Counted from the first letter of the stretch, positions 1 to 8,984 are shown. The stretch is DNA of 41,079 nt from JASEFH01 sp034679905 (GCA_034679905.1 JAXDAH010000141.1:1-41079), one strand, 5' to 3'. Numbers and translations: made by a program. The notes: generated by a model not told the origin, from the letters alone.

Positions 1-610
1 CACCCCCGCTAATGCGATACCCTGAGGGGAGGATCCGTGGCGGTGATTCCCCATTTGCTCCCACCCCAGCGGTACGATACCCCCAGGTTGGAAGCCCCAG
101 GCGCGGTCCGCTCATCCCGCGGCGATGCTGTCGGGCTCCTGCTTGGGGATAAGAAAGCCTGTTCGCCCATCTAGGAAAAAAGTCCGTGACCAGGACCAGA
201 TTTCAGATAGCGCCGATTCTCTCGCCCGGTACCGGAAATCATCGCACTTAGGGAGGAGGAGGCCGGATAACGGATCGGGTCCGCATATCCTTCTCCTCGA
301 CTGACTGTCGATCTAAACCTGCACCTCCATTTCCCACCCCCTGAATCCGATAGGGTCTCGTCCGAAATGCAGTCGAGATCGCCTCCGACCAATCCCTAGA
401 GGAGGCATCCGAAATCGAACGATTGGCCCTTCGTAATACGGCTTCAGTGCCCATTATCTCCGATATCACCCTGCAGATCCATATGGGGAGATCGAGGGGC
501 CGTTCCCTTCTCCCCGTATCGTGCTACGACAGGGCGGATGGACGGGGATACAAGCGGAAGGATGGAGTGCACATATCGTCTGCAGAAAGGGCCCAGGTCA
601 GGCAGGGCCG
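1..610. other. Gene-free stretch at the left edge
   Basis: I see no convincing gene on either strand. Open frames here have no family resemblance, no ribosome-binding site, and composition typical of chance frames in GC-rich DNA. The stretch carries three loose copies of a short pattern, C-rich bases followed by GCGATA/CGATA and a C/G-rich tail (around 4-26, 61-87 and 335-360). Similar patterns recur in the gene-poor region near 19.4-19.6 kb and at 35.71 kb, so this may be decayed or dispersed intergenic sequence. Nothing upstream of the window is visible. Confidence 0.45.
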
Positions 611-814
611 TTACTTCTTCTCTTTCTCTTCCTCGACGATGTGCAGGATCTCGTCGACGACATCGATCATGAAGATCTCGTCGAGTTCCATCGTCTCGTC
701 GCCGAGCATGTCTATCAGAGCGTCGCTGGCCAGATCGAGGGCCTCGTTCTCGTCGTCGGCGTACACGAGGATGTCTGCGGTATAGCGGATGTGGAACTTC
801 TCCTTCTCTGTCAA
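611..814 (-). CDS. Small acidic conserved hypothetical protein
   Basis: A 67-residue, very acidic protein (MTEKEKFHIRYTADI at the N-terminus, ending in a Glu/Lys-rich tail). I do not recognise a named family. The alternation of an initial strand (FHIRYTADILVYA) with a helix (DENEALDLASDALIDM) suggests a small alpha/beta fold. The frame is open further upstream, but a TTG at 812-814 is chosen because a perfect GAGGTGA ribosome-binding site lies about 5 nt before it, and the residues further upstream are not protein-like. A TATA box lies about 60 nt upstream. It is divergent from the HPS-RraA gene, so the two promoters share one short intergenic space. Function unknown; likely cytosolic. Confidence 0.7.
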   Translation of the reverse strand: MTEKEKFHIRYTADILVYADDENEALDLASDALIDMLGDETMELDEIFMIDVVDEILHIVEEEKEKK

Positions 815-867
815 TCGGTTCACCTCAAGCGCCCTGCGGGCAGGGCCTGCATTGTGACTCCTGCGGC

Positions 868-880
868 CGGGTATAAAGAG
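868..880 (-). promoter_or_regulatory. TATA box of the small acidic gene
   Basis: Read on the minus strand the sequence is CTTTATAC (plus-strand TATAAA at 872-877). Transcription would start near 848, leaving a leader of roughly 30 nt that carries the GAGGTGA ribosome-binding site. Prediction from position and sequence only. Confidence 0.5.
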
Positions 881-935
881 GTTATGGATTGCCCTCAAGA
901 GAGCGTTTGTGCCTGCAGGATGCGGCATCGGAATC

Positions 936-943
936 CTTTATGG
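936..943 (+). promoter_or_regulatory. TATA-like box of the HPS-RraA gene, leaderless start
   Basis: CTTTATGG is centred about 27 nt before the ATG at 967, the distance expected for an archaeal TATA box and a transcript that begins at or next to the start codon. There is no ribosome-binding site between 943 and 967, which fits a leaderless mRNA. Confidence 0.5.
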
Positions 944-966
944 CCTGGATTCTCCAATGGATCAGC

Positions 967-2253
967 ATGAAGAAGCCGATCCTTCAGGTGGCTCTGGATC
1001 TCCTGGATCTGAAGCGGGCGGTGCAGATTGCGAGGGACGCCGTGGACGGCGGCGCCGACTGGATCGAGGCGGGTACCCCGCTGATCAAGAGCGAGGGGAT
1101 GAACGCGGTGCGGACGCTGCGGGCGGCGTTCCCCGACCACGTGATCGTGGCCGATATGAAGATCGCCGATACCGGTACGATCGAGGTGGAGATGGCAGCG
1201 AAAGCCGGTGCCGGCGTGGTCTGCGTCCTCGCCGATGCGGACGACGCGGTGATCGAGGAGTGCGTTCGCGCCGCCCGGCTCTACGGCGTCAAGGTGATGG
1301 CCGACCTGATGGCGGTGCAGGACCCTGTCCAGAGGGCAAAGGAGCTGGAAGCGCTCGGCGCGGACTACATCAACGCCCACGTGGGGATCGATCAGCAGAT
1401 GGTCGGGAAGAGCTCGGTGTCGCTGCTGCAGAGCCTGGTCGGCGAGGTGGGGATCCCGATCGCGGTGGCCGGAGGGCTGGAGCCTTCGACGGCGGCCCGG
1501 GTGGCGGAGCTGGGGGCCTCCATCGTCATCGTCGGCGGGTCCATCGTGCGCTCGGCGGACGTGCAGGGATCGACCGCAGCGGTGCGGCAGGCGATCGACC
1601 GCCGTGAGGGCAGAGAGGAGAGGAAGGAGAGCCGAGACGAGGCGATCCGCCGCATCCTCCTCGAGGTCTCGGCCCCGAACATCTCCGACGCTCTCCACCG
1701 TAAGGGAGCCATGGTGGGGGCGGTCTCCCTCTGCGGGAACGTGAAGATGGTCGGGCGGGCGGTTACCGTGCAGACCTTTGCCGGCGACTGGGCGAAGCCG
1801 GTGCAGGCGATCGACCTGGCAGAGCCCGGGGACGTGCTCGTCATCTATAACGACGGCGGAACCCACGTCGCCCCCTGGGGGGAGCTCGCCACGCTCTCCT
1901 GCATCGGCCGCGGTCTTGCCGGCGTGGTGATCGACGGGGCGGCTCGGGACGTGGACGATATCCGGCGGATCGGCTTTCCCACCTTCGCCCGGGCCGTCGC
2001 CCCGAACGCCGGGGAGCCGAAGGGGTTCGGGGAGATCAACACGGAGATCACCTGCTGCGGGCAGATCGTGCGGCCCGGGGACTGGATCGTCGGGGACGAG
2101 AGCGGTGTCGTCGTCGTGCCGCGGGAGCGGGCCTACGAGGTGGCGCGGAGGGCGCTCGAGGTGAAGAAGACCGAAGAGCGGATCCGCCAGGAGATCCGGG
2201 AGGGGTCCACGCTCTCCACGGTGATGGAGCTCTTGAAGTGGGAGAAGAGGTAG
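967..2253 (+). CDS. Bifunctional 3-hexulose-6-phosphate synthase / RraA-like protein
   Basis: 428 residues with two domains. Residues 1-205 are a 3-hexulose-6-phosphate synthase of the orotidine-phosphate-decarboxylase fold, with the DxKxxD signature seen as ADMKIADTG (D63, K65, D68) and a closing phosphate-binding part (IAVAGGLEP, VIVGGSI). Residues about 222-428 are an RraA/HMG-aldolase-like domain (ISDALHRKG, VIDGAARD, VGDESGVVVVP). In archaea without the oxidative pentose phosphate pathway, HPS with 6-phospho-3-hexuloisomerase runs the ribulose monophosphate route backwards to make ribulose 5-phosphate and formaldehyde; this is family knowledge. The RraA part has no assigned role in such fusions. 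The frame is open upstream of 967, but MKKPILQVALDLL is the usual HPS start and the TATA box favours it. It ends 5 nt before the converging ACT gene. Confidence 0.9.
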   Translation: MKKPILQVALDLLDLKRAVQIARDAVDGGADWIEAGTPLIKSEGMNAVRTLRAAFPDHVIVADMKIADTGTIEVEMAAKAGAGVVCVLADADDAVIEECVRAARLYGVKVMADLMAVQDPVQRAKELEALGADYINAHVGIDQQMVGKSSVSLLQSLVGEVGIPIAVAGGLEPSTAARVAELGASIVIVGGSIVRSADVQGSTAAVRQAIDRREGREERKESRDEAIRRILLEVSAPNISDALHRKGAMVGAVSLCGNVKMVGRAVTVQTFAGDWAKPVQAIDLAEPGDVLVIYNDGGTHVAPWGELATLSCIGRGLAGVVIDGAARDVDDIRRIGFPTFARAVAPNAGEPKGFGEINTEITCCGQIVRPGDWIVGDESGVVVVPRERAYEVARRALEVKKTEERIRQEIREGSTLSTVMELLKWEKR

Positions 2254-2258
2254 GATCT

Positions 2259-2693
2259 CTACTGGAAGGTGCTGCGCTCCAGGAGCTGCCCCTCATGTGC
2301 CAGGAGCTCGCGGATCGCCATGCGGGGATCGTCCACGCGGAGGATCAGCACGGCGGCGTCCTTGCCGCTGTAGGCGTAGGAGTACTCGATGTTGACGTTT
2401 GCCTCCCCCAGGATGCGGGCGATCTCGTAGAGGCCCCCGGGCTCGTCCCGCATCTTCACCCCGATCACGTCGGTAAACGAGACAATGAACCCCATCTCGG
2501 TCAGTTTCTTGTGCGCACGGTCCGGATGATCCACGAGCGCGCGGACCACGCCGAAGCCGTCGGCCTCGGCAATGGAGAACGCGAAGATGTTGATCTTCTC
2601 CTCCTCGAGCGCACGGGCGACCGCCGCCAGCCGCCCGGGCTTGTTCTCTGAAAAGACAGAGATCTGCTGGATGATGTACTTCTCTTTCTCCAT
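2259..2693 (-). CDS. Tandem ACT-domain protein
   Basis: 144 residues made of two ACT domains, about 6-70 (ISVFSENKPGRLAAVARAL) and 74-140 (DVIGVKMRDEPGGLYEIARIL), each with the strand-helix-strand start and the Pro-Gly turn typical of small-molecule-binding ACT units. Such proteins usually bind amino acids and act as regulators or subunits; no catalytic domain is attached. Its ATG follows the TAG stop of the ligase gene 2694-3995 with no base between, so the two are almost certainly co-translated. In methanogens and other archaea this ACT protein commonly accompanies phenylacetate-CoA ligase genes, suggesting it senses an aromatic amino acid or aryl acid. The ligand is not deducible here. Confidence 0.85.
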   Translation of the reverse strand: MEKEKYIIQQISVFSENKPGRLAAVARALEEEKINIFAFSIAEADGFGVVRALVDHPDRAHKKLTEMGFIVSFTDVIGVKMRDEPGGLYEIARILGEANVNIEYSYAYSGKDAAVLILRVDDPRMAIRELLAHEGQLLERSTFQ

Positions 2694-3995
2694 CTAGAGC
2701 ACCCTCTTGTCGACAACCCTTTTCGCCTTCCCCTCGAAGCGGGGGAGGGAGCCGGGCGCCACCAGCTCCACGTCGGCGCTGACGTTCAGCGAGTTCTGGA
2801 GCTTGTGGGCCACTTTCTTCTTTAAGTTCATCAGGTCGGGAATCTTGTCGGAGAACGACTCCGGCGAGAGCTCTACCCGCACCAGCATCTCGTCGAGGGC
2901 CCCCGTGCGGTCGACCACGATCTGGAACTGCCGCCCGACCTCCGGGATCCCCATCAGCGCGTGCTCGATCTGGGAGGGGAAGACGTTGATCCCCCGGATG
3001 ATCAGCATGTCGTCCACCCGTCCCTGGATGCGGGTGATGCGGGGATGCGTCCGCCCGCAGGGGCAGGGATCGTCGTTCAAGGTGGTGATATCCCCGAGGC
3101 GGAAACGGATCATGGGCAGCGCCTCCTTCTGCAGGATGGTCATCACCAGCTCGCCGCGCTCGCCCGGGGCGCAGGGCTCTCCGCTGTTCGGGTCCAGGAC
3201 CTCCGTCAGTGCGAAGTCGCTCCAGATGTGCATCCCCTTCTGCTCGGTGCACTCGGTGAAGAGCGGCCCCGACAGTTCGCTCGTCCCGTAGATGTCGAAG
3301 GCCCGTATCCCCAGCCACTCCTGGATGCGGTTCCGCATCCGCTCCGACCAGGGCTCGGCGCCCAGGATGCCGGTCCGCAACCGGGTGTCCTTCGCGATGC
3401 GGACACCCATCTTCTCCGCCACCTCGCCGATGTGGATCAGGTAGGAGGGGGTGCAGGCGATCGCGGTCGCGCCCAGATCCTGCATCAGCTCGATCTGACG
3501 CTCGGTGTTCCCCACGCTCGTGGGGAGTACCGTCGCCCCGATCCGCTCCGCCCCGTAGTGGAGTCCGAGTCCGCCGGTGAAGAGGCCGTAGCCGTAGCTC
3601 ACCTGCATCACGTCCCCCCGCCCGAGCCCGCAGGAGGTGAGCGCCCGTGCGAGCGACGTGGCCCAGGCGTCCACGTCCCGCTGGGTGTAGCCGACCACGG
3701 TCGGTTTGCCCGTGGTGCCGCTCGAGACGTGGTAGCGCACGAGCTCCTCCTTCCCCGCCGTGAAGATCCGGTCGGGATAGTTGTCCCGCAGATCCCGTTT
3801 GTACATGAACGGGAGCTTCGTCACGTCGTCGAGCGTGTGGATATCGTCGGGATGGATCTGCGCCTCGCGCATCCTCTCGTGGTAGAAGGGGCTGAAGCTG
3901 TAGAGCCGGTAGACCAGGGTCTTCAGGAGCCGGAACTGGAGTCTTTGAAGCTCCTCTCTCGGCATCTCCTCGATCCGCGGATCCCAGTAGCTCAA
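2694..3995 (-). CDS. paaK: Phenylacetate-CoA ligase family protein (copy 1)
   Basis: 433-residue AMP-forming aryl-acid CoA ligase. The nucleotide loop SSGTTGKPTVVGYT lies near residues 92-105, the adenylation motif YGTSEL near residue 230, and the C-terminal lid starts after RIQGRVDDMLIIRGINVFP. A CxCG motif (DPCPCGRTHP) precedes the lid, as is common in PaaK. The reaction would be arylacetate + CoA + ATP to arylacetyl-CoA + AMP + PPi. In anaerobic archaea these ligases are linked to 2-oxoacid:ferredoxin oxidoreductases acting on aromatic amino acids; that partner is not in this window. A TTG start at 3995 is chosen: it overlaps the TGA stop of the upstream paralogue (TTGA), has a GGGAGGG site before it, and gives the normal family length. 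The longer open frame upstream is the shadow of the paralogue. Confidence 0.88.
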   Translation of the reverse strand: MSYWDPRIEEMPREELQRLQFRLLKTLVYRLYSFSPFYHERMREAQIHPDDIHTLDDVTKLPFMYKRDLRDNYPDRIFTAGKEELVRYHVSSGTTGKPTVVGYTQRDVDAWATSLARALTSCGLGRGDVMQVSYGYGLFTGGLGLHYGAERIGATVLPTSVGNTERQIELMQDLGATAIACTPSYLIHIGEVAEKMGVRIAKDTRLRTGILGAEPWSERMRNRIQEWLGIRAFDIYGTSELSGPLFTECTEQKGMHIWSDFALTEVLDPNSGEPCAPGERGELVMTILQKEALPMIRFRLGDITTLNDDPCPCGRTHPRITRIQGRVDDMLIIRGINVFPSQIEHALMGIPEVGRQFQIVVDRTGALDEMLVRVELSPESFSDKIPDLMNLKKKVAHKLQNSLNVSADVELVAPGSLPRFEGKAKRVVDKRVL

Positions 3996-5284
3996 TACAA
4001 TCCCTCCCGGTGATCGACGACCCGGCGCGCCTTCCCCTCGAATCGGGGCAGGGAGCCGGGCTCCACCAGCTTCACGGCGGTCCGCAGCCCGAGCGCGTCG
4101 TGCAGGGCCCGGGCCACCTGCTGCTGGATCCTGGCGAGATCCCGCAGCTCCCCGCTGAAGAGCGCCCGGTTGATCTCCACCTCGATCGTCATCTCGTCCA
4201 TGTGGTTGATACGGTCTATGTGCACCATGAAGTGATCTCCCACCTCGTCCAAAGCCAGCAGTACATGTTCTATCTGCGAGGGGAAGACGTTTATGCCCCG
4301 AATGACCAGCATGTCGTCGCTCCTCCCGGATAAGCGGGCGATCTTCTGCCCGCGACCGCAGGCGCAGCCATCCTCCATCAACATGGTGATGTCGCCTGTG
4401 CGGTAGCGGACGAGCGGCATCGCCTCTTTCACGAGCGGGGTGATCACCATCTCGCCGCGCTCTCCCGGGCCCAGCCGCTCCCCGCTCGCCGGATCGATGA
4501 TCTCCACCAGGTAGCAGTCGTGCCAGATGTGCAGCCCGTCCCGCTCCGGGCACTCGAAGGCGACGCCGGGCCCGAACATCTCGGAGAGCCCGTAAGAGTC
4601 GTACGCGGTCACCTGGAGCCGCTCCTCGAGTTCGCGGCGCATGTTGTCCGACCAGGGCTCGGCGCCGAAGATGCCCGTTGTGAGGGAGGGGAGCTCCGCC
4701 TCCATCGACTCGGCAACCTCGGCGAGGTGCATGGCATAGCTCGGGGTGCAGTGGATGGCGTTCACGCCGAAGTCCTGGATCATCTCGATCTGCCGTTTGG
4801 TGTTACCGGTCGCCGAGGGGACGACGGTGAGCCCGATCAGCTCGGCGCCGTAGTGGAAGCCGAGCCCGCCGGTGAAGAGGCCGTAGTTCACCGCATTCTG
4901 GAAGACATCCCCCTCCTTGAGACCGATCATGGTCAGGTTGCGGGCGATCAGCTCCGCCCAGCGCGCCAGATCCTGCCGCGTGTAGCCGACCACGGTAGGC
5001 TTTCCCGTGGTACCCGAGGTGGTGTGGATCCGCACCACCCGGTTCATCGGCACGGCGAGGAAGCCGAAGGGGTAGCCCTCGCGCAGCTCTTTCTTGCTGG
5101 TGAAGGGGAGCCTCTCCACGTCGTCGAGCGTGCGGATGCTCTCGGGGGCAACTCCCGCTTCTGCAAACTTTCTGCGGTAGAACTCCACGTTCTGCGCCTG
5201 GGATAGCGTCCACTGCAGGGCGCTGAGCTGGTGCTCCTCCAGGGCGCGACCCTGCAGGGTCTCCATTTTCTGATTCCAGAACAT
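3992..5284 (-). CDS. paaK: Phenylacetate-CoA ligase family protein (copy 2)
   Basis: 430 residues, first gene of the paaK-paaK-ACT operon. It has the same architecture as its downstream paralogue: TSGTTGKPTVVGYT near residues 88-101, YGLSEMFGPG near 215, a GCACGRGQK cysteine pair, and RLSGRSDDMLVIRGINVFP opening the C-terminal domain. Aryl-acid adenylation and thioester formation are expected in the cytosol. The two copies differ substantially in sequence, so they are old paralogues and may prefer different substrates (for example phenylacetate and indoleacetate), which cannot be told from sequence alone. MFWNQKMETL is the usual family N-terminus. No strong ribosome-binding site is visible. 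Confidence 0.88.
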   Translation of the reverse strand: MFWNQKMETLQGRALEEHQLSALQWTLSQAQNVEFYRRKFAEAGVAPESIRTLDDVERLPFTSKKELREGYPFGFLAVPMNRVVRIHTTSGTTGKPTVVGYTRQDLARWAELIARNLTMIGLKEGDVFQNAVNYGLFTGGLGFHYGAELIGLTVVPSATGNTKRQIEMIQDFGVNAIHCTPSYAMHLAEVAESMEAELPSLTTGIFGAEPWSDNMRRELEERLQVTAYDSYGLSEMFGPGVAFECPERDGLHIWHDCYLVEIIDPASGERLGPGERGEMVITPLVKEAMPLVRYRTGDITMLMEDGCACGRGQKIARLSGRSDDMLVIRGINVFPSQIEHVLLALDEVGDHFMVHIDRINHMDEMTIEVEINRALFSGELRDLARIQQQVARALHDALGLRTAVKLVEPGSLPRFEGKARRVVDHREGLY

Positions 5285-5368
5285 AGGAAAGCTCTTGTTA
5301 TGCTATTGCGTGGCAGTCCTTATTACCTTACCCTTTTTGCGGATCGCCGCCCGCCGCTGCAGGCTCGT

Positions 5369-7456
5369 TCAGGTCGCGCCGCCCCGGGAAGGGCGCAGGT
5401 CAAAAAGACGGTAGGCGCCGGGAGGAACCTGGATCTCGAAGCGGGCGCCGGTGCCCGGCACTCCGTTCTCTCGGACGGTGATGCCGGTGATCCCCAGGAT
5501 CTCGCGGATCAGGAAGAGCCCATAGCCGGTGTTCCTGCCGTAGCCCTGCCGGAAGATGAGCTCCTTCTCCGCCGCCGCAACTCCGACACCGTCGTCCTCG
5601 CAGGTGAGGATGACCCGATCCCCGTCGCGGCGGCAGTGGATCCGGATCTCGGTGAGGCGCTCGCCCCCGTGGCGAAGGGCGTTCTCTATCAGGTTGTAGA
5701 AGACCTTCTCCAGCAGGGGATCCGCGTAGATCTCCAGACTGTCCAGATCCAGGTGCAGGTTTACCCGGTTCAGGGGCAGGGATGCCGCGGCGGACTGCAC
5801 GGTCTCCCCGACAGACTGCCAGACCGGCATGTGGACGCCCATGTTCTGGTAGTCGCGGCTGAAGCGGATCAGGCCCTCCATCTTCCGCGAGACCTCTGCT
5901 GCCGTGGACAGGTACTTTCGGATCTCCGGATCCGTGCCGAACTCCTCGGCGAGCCGGACGTAGCCCTGCACGGCGGTCAGCTGGTTGAGGAGGTCGTGGC
6001 GCGTGACGCTCCCGAGCAGGTTCATCTTCTCGTTCGCCAGTCGCAGCGCCTCCTCCATCCGTCTCCTGTCGGTGATGTCCCACCCGACGGACTGGTACTC
6101 CGCGATCCGCCCGTCGGCATCCAGGATCACGCGGTCGGTCCACTGCTGCCAGCGCACCTCGCCGCCGGGCATGACGATGCGGTGCTCGATGGTCGCCACC
6201 GGGTTCTCCCGCGAGAGGGAGGCGAAGTGGCGGCGCAGCGGCTCTCGATCCTCCGCGGGGATCGCAGGGCGGAAGACCTTCCCCAGGATCGCGGAGCGGT
6301 CCTTGCCGAAGTAGCGGCAGTAGGCCTCGTTCACGAAGATGTGGGTGCCGTCGGGGAGATAGCGGGAGATGAACTCGGTCTGGTCCTCGACCACCGCCCG
6401 ATAGCGCCTCTCGCCCTCCCGGTGAGCCTCCTGGGTCTGCTCGAGGGCCTCCAGCATCCGGTTGATCGTCCTCCCCAGGTGCGCCAGTTCGTCGTCTCCG
6501 TTCACGGACAGCCTCGCTTCGGGATCGGCCTCGGTTCCGATCCTCGCCACGGAGGCGTTCAGCGTGGCGAGGGGCAGCAGCGTCAGCTTCTCCAGCGCAA
6601 AGAGGGTGACCAGCCCGAAGACCAGGCAGACGGAGAGGATGATCAGCGTGTAGGAGAACGTGCTCGCCTCCCCCTGCAGGTAGATGTCCCGCGGCATCTC
6701 CGCCCGCAGCACCGCCACCGGTGCGCCGTGGATATCGGACAGCACCGAGTAGACCGCCGCCGTCTCGGAAGAGACGGGCTGGACGATGACGGCGGAGGGC
6801 GTGCTCTCCTGCAGGACTGCGGGCGGAACTGCCGGATCTCCGGGCGGCAGCACCGCCAGGGAGAGGGCGGTCACGTCGCCGATATGGGCGACCAGATCCG
6901 GGTCCAGGTGCCGCCCCATGACCAGCGATCCCCGGCTCGGGCCCCCGTCCTCGCTCGTCAGGATAGGGCGGGAGGCGACCAGCATCGGACCCTCGGGGAG
7001 CTGCAGGATGCCGGCACGGGGTTCGGGCGCGAGGAGCGGGGAACCCGGGCGGGCTTCTGCGAGCAGATCCGCAGCGATCGGCACCGTCCGCTGGTTCTCC
7101 AGGTCGTAGGCGTTCCCCCAGACCAGCGCACCGGAGGCGTTGTAGAAGAGCATGGCGTTGATGTCCAGCCCGTAGAAGGTCTTATCCATCAGGTTGGTAT
7201 CGATGAACTGCCGGTTGCCATCCTCGACGAACGCGTAGGTGTCGTCCCAGGAGGCCCAATCGTAGACGGTGCTGTCCAGGTGGGAGAGGGTCTCCTCGAT
7301 CGTGCTCTCGGCGCGGTGGAGATTGCGGACTGCGACCTGCTCCTCCAGGCGGGCGTAGTCCTGCAGGATGACAAACGACGAGACCAGGGTCAGCAGCGTC
7401 ATCATGGCGATGACGGTAAGCGAGATGATGATGAGCGTCTTCTTGCGAACTTCCAT
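5369..7456 (-). CDS. Membrane sensor histidine kinase (CHASE4-HAMP-PAS-HATPase)
   Basis: 695 residues. A transmembrane helix at about 8-30 is followed by an extracytoplasmic CHASE4-like sensor with the typical YDWASWDDTYAF stretch, a second helix at about 267-290, a HAMP linker, a PAS domain (about 349-464, ending GWDITDRRRMEEAL), a phosphoacceptor helix with TRHDLLNQLTAV (His near 486) and a HATPase domain with N box NLIENALRHG, G1 DDGVGV and G2 GRNTGYGLFL. It should sense an extracellular signal and autophosphorylate on His. No response regulator gene is adjacent, so it is an orphan kinase here. The ATG at 7456 is chosen because MEVRKKTLIIISL directly opens the first helix; the open frame upstream reads into the promoter region. 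Confidence 0.9.
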   Translation of the reverse strand: MEVRKKTLIIISLTVIAMMTLLTLVSSFVILQDYARLEEQVAVRNLHRAESTIEETLSHLDSTVYDWASWDDTYAFVEDGNRQFIDTNLMDKTFYGLDINAMLFYNASGALVWGNAYDLENQRTVPIAADLLAEARPGSPLLAPEPRAGILQLPEGPMLVASRPILTSEDGGPSRGSLVMGRHLDPDLVAHIGDVTALSLAVLPPGDPAVPPAVLQESTPSAVIVQPVSSETAAVYSVLSDIHGAPVAVLRAEMPRDIYLQGEASTFSYTLIILSVCLVFGLVTLFALEKLTLLPLATLNASVARIGTEADPEARLSVNGDDELAHLGRTINRMLEALEQTQEAHREGERRYRAVVEDQTEFISRYLPDGTHIFVNEAYCRYFGKDRSAILGKVFRPAIPAEDREPLRRHFASLSRENPVATIEHRIVMPGGEVRWQQWTDRVILDADGRIAEYQSVGWDITDRRRMEEALRLANEKMNLLGSVTRHDLLNQLTAVQGYVRLAEEFGTDPEIRKYLSTAAEVSRKMEGLIRFSRDYQNMGVHMPVWQSVGETVQSAAASLPLNRVNLHLDLDSLEIYADPLLEKVFYNLIENALRHGGERLTEIRIHCRRDGDRVILTCEDDGVGVAAAEKELIFRQGYGRNTGYGLFLIREILGITGITVRENGVPGTGARFEIQVPPGAYRLFDLRPSRGGAT

Positions 7457-7518
7457 GATCGTTCCCGCCGCACCGTCAGAGGGATCGAGGTGGCAGGAGG
7501 GGCGGCTTGCACCTGGCA

Positions 7519-7620
7519 AGAGCTGTATTTAATATAATTTTTATTTAAATTTATCTACTTATTAAATATAACTATATTTGATTATATTTACAAATAAACA
7601 GCAAAAATTGTTATTGTTTG
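7519..7620 (-). promoter_or_regulatory. AT-rich promoter region of the histidine kinase
   Basis: About 100 nt of nearly pure A/T, unlike its GC-rich surroundings. On the minus strand TTAAATAC (7525-7532) can serve as a TATA box, placing the transcription start near 7502, about 45 nt before the kinase ATG. The rest of the stretch may act as an UP-like or chromatin-binding element, or as the end of the arginine deiminase transcriptional unit upstream. Confidence 0.45.
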
Positions 7621-7674
7621 GGGAAGATACGAGGGTGCGGAAGATCGGTTGGAACGGGAGGGCGAGGGCGGGTA

Positions 7675-8961
7675 TCAGCCGCGGCGGATCACGCAGGTCA
7701 TGCAGTGGGCACCCCCATAGCCGCCGGTGGCGTTCGTGAGCAGGAGGGGGGTCATGTCGAGGCCGTGCGCATAGATGTCTGCCTTGTGCGGGAAGAACTC
7801 TGCCTCGTGGCGGAGGCGGGCATAATCGCGCTCCGCCTGAGCGAGCAGCGGCCCGTACTTCTGCGGATCCAGGTCGGCCTTCTCCTGGAGCCGCTTCAGC
7901 ACCAGGGGTGCCAGCACCGCCGAGTCGGGGGAGACGCAGACCCCTTCCCGGATGCAGAGGAAGTTGGTGGCATAGCAGAGCTGCTCGAGCGTGGAGATCT
8001 CGATCAGCTCCATCTCCTTCGCGGCGACGTACTCCCTCAGGCTCCCGCCCGGCCCCTCGCGCACATACCCTTCGGAGCCCCTGCGATAGACGTCCACGCT
8101 CGCCCGCTCCAGGAGCACCGGGGAGCCTACGGCCAGGTGCGGGGCGGCAATGTTGAAGTAGGTGTCCAGATGCATCGCCACCATGGGGTCGAAGCCTCCG
8201 ATGAGCGGGTGACGGGGGGCATGCACGACGGCCACCTCCTCGAACGAGAGTCCGTGCGCCAGCAGATCTCGCACCCCCTCTTCACTGGTGCGGGGGCCGC
8301 AGCCCACCAGCGCGAACGTGCCGGCGGGGATGAAATCCCCGCCCTCCAGACTGCCGCGGGCGATCCTGTGAGCAACCGGCAGCTCCAGCGCCCGCAGGGC
8401 GAGCGAGGAGAGATCCACCTCCCCGCTCCGCTCCGGGGTCGCCATCCGCCCGAGCACCATCCCGCGGTCGGTCGCCACCTGCTGGTCCCGCATGAAGTAG
8501 AGGTTGTGGAGGGGGTTGTCCAGCTCCACCCGCACGCGATCGCGGCTAATGGTGAGCACCGGATCGAGCACGGCGATTCCGAAGAGGTGTTCGGAGTCCC
8601 GTTCCCCCAGGGGCAGGGGAGAGCAGAGCTCGGCGCGGAGCCTCGGCGGCAGCTCCCCCTCCGGTATGGCGCACCGCCTCTCCAGCCGCTGGCGGGCGAG
8701 CTCCAGGAGATCCTGGCGGATCGCCGGCACGTAGCCCGCCCCCTGCACCACCGCCTCCTCGAGCCGCTCCACCCGGACCTGGAAACTGTTCCGCAACACC
8801 TCGACCAGGCGGCTGTGCTCCCGCTCGGCCTCTCCGAGGTTGAAGAAGCGCTCGTACAGGTGAGAACCCGGCGCCAGGAGGGCAAAGAAGACCTCGATCC
8901 CCGGAGCATGCACCATCACGCGGCGCAACGGCTCCCACTCCGATCCAGCCCCGGCCTGCAT
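7675..8961 (-). CDS. arcA: Arginine deiminase
   Basis: 428 residues, the full length of arginine deiminases. The reaction is L-arginine + H2O to L-citrulline + NH3. Family landmarks are present: MVHAPGIE near the start, LYFMRDQQVATDRG with the substrate-binding Asp, EGGDFI, MHLDTYFNI with the catalytic His-Asp, and the C-terminal nucleophile in GGAHCMTC (Cys420). No ornithine carbamoyltransferase or carbamate kinase gene is in the window, so a complete ADI energy pathway cannot be claimed; it may serve arginine catabolism or nitrogen release. A TTAAAT box ends 24 nt before the ATG, so the transcript may be leaderless; the GGAGGT inside that space is too far (about 18 nt) to act as a ribosome-binding site. 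Confidence 0.9.
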   Translation of the reverse strand: MQAGAGSEWEPLRRVMVHAPGIEVFFALLAPGSHLYERFFNLGEAEREHSRLVEVLRNSFQVRVERLEEAVVQGAGYVPAIRQDLLELARQRLERRCAIPEGELPPRLRAELCSPLPLGERDSEHLFGIAVLDPVLTISRDRVRVELDNPLHNLYFMRDQQVATDRGMVLGRMATPERSGEVDLSSLALRALELPVAHRIARGSLEGGDFIPAGTFALVGCGPRTSEEGVRDLLAHGLSFEEVAVVHAPRHPLIGGFDPMVAMHLDTYFNIAAPHLAVGSPVLLERASVDVYRRGSEGYVREGPGGSLREYVAAKEMELIEISTLEQLCYATNFLCIREGVCVSPDSAVLAPLVLKRLQEKADLDPQKYGPLLAQAERDYARLRHEAEFFPHKADIYAHGLDMTPLLLTNATGGYGGAHCMTCVIRRG

Positions 8962-8984
8962 GCTCAGCAGTAATCTCTACCTCC

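Noticed and set aside
889..966. Longer start for HPS-RraA
   Set aside because: The extra 26 residues do not resemble HPS, and a TATA-like box sits inside them at leaderless distance from 967.
3996..4553. N-terminal extension of the first paaK copy
   Set aside because: These residues come from the overlapping paralogue read in another frame; the TTGA overlap and family length place the start at 3995.
5231..7537. 768-residue open frame on the plus strand
   Set aside because: Antisense shadow of the histidine kinase, full of Asp-Arg-His runs and without domains.
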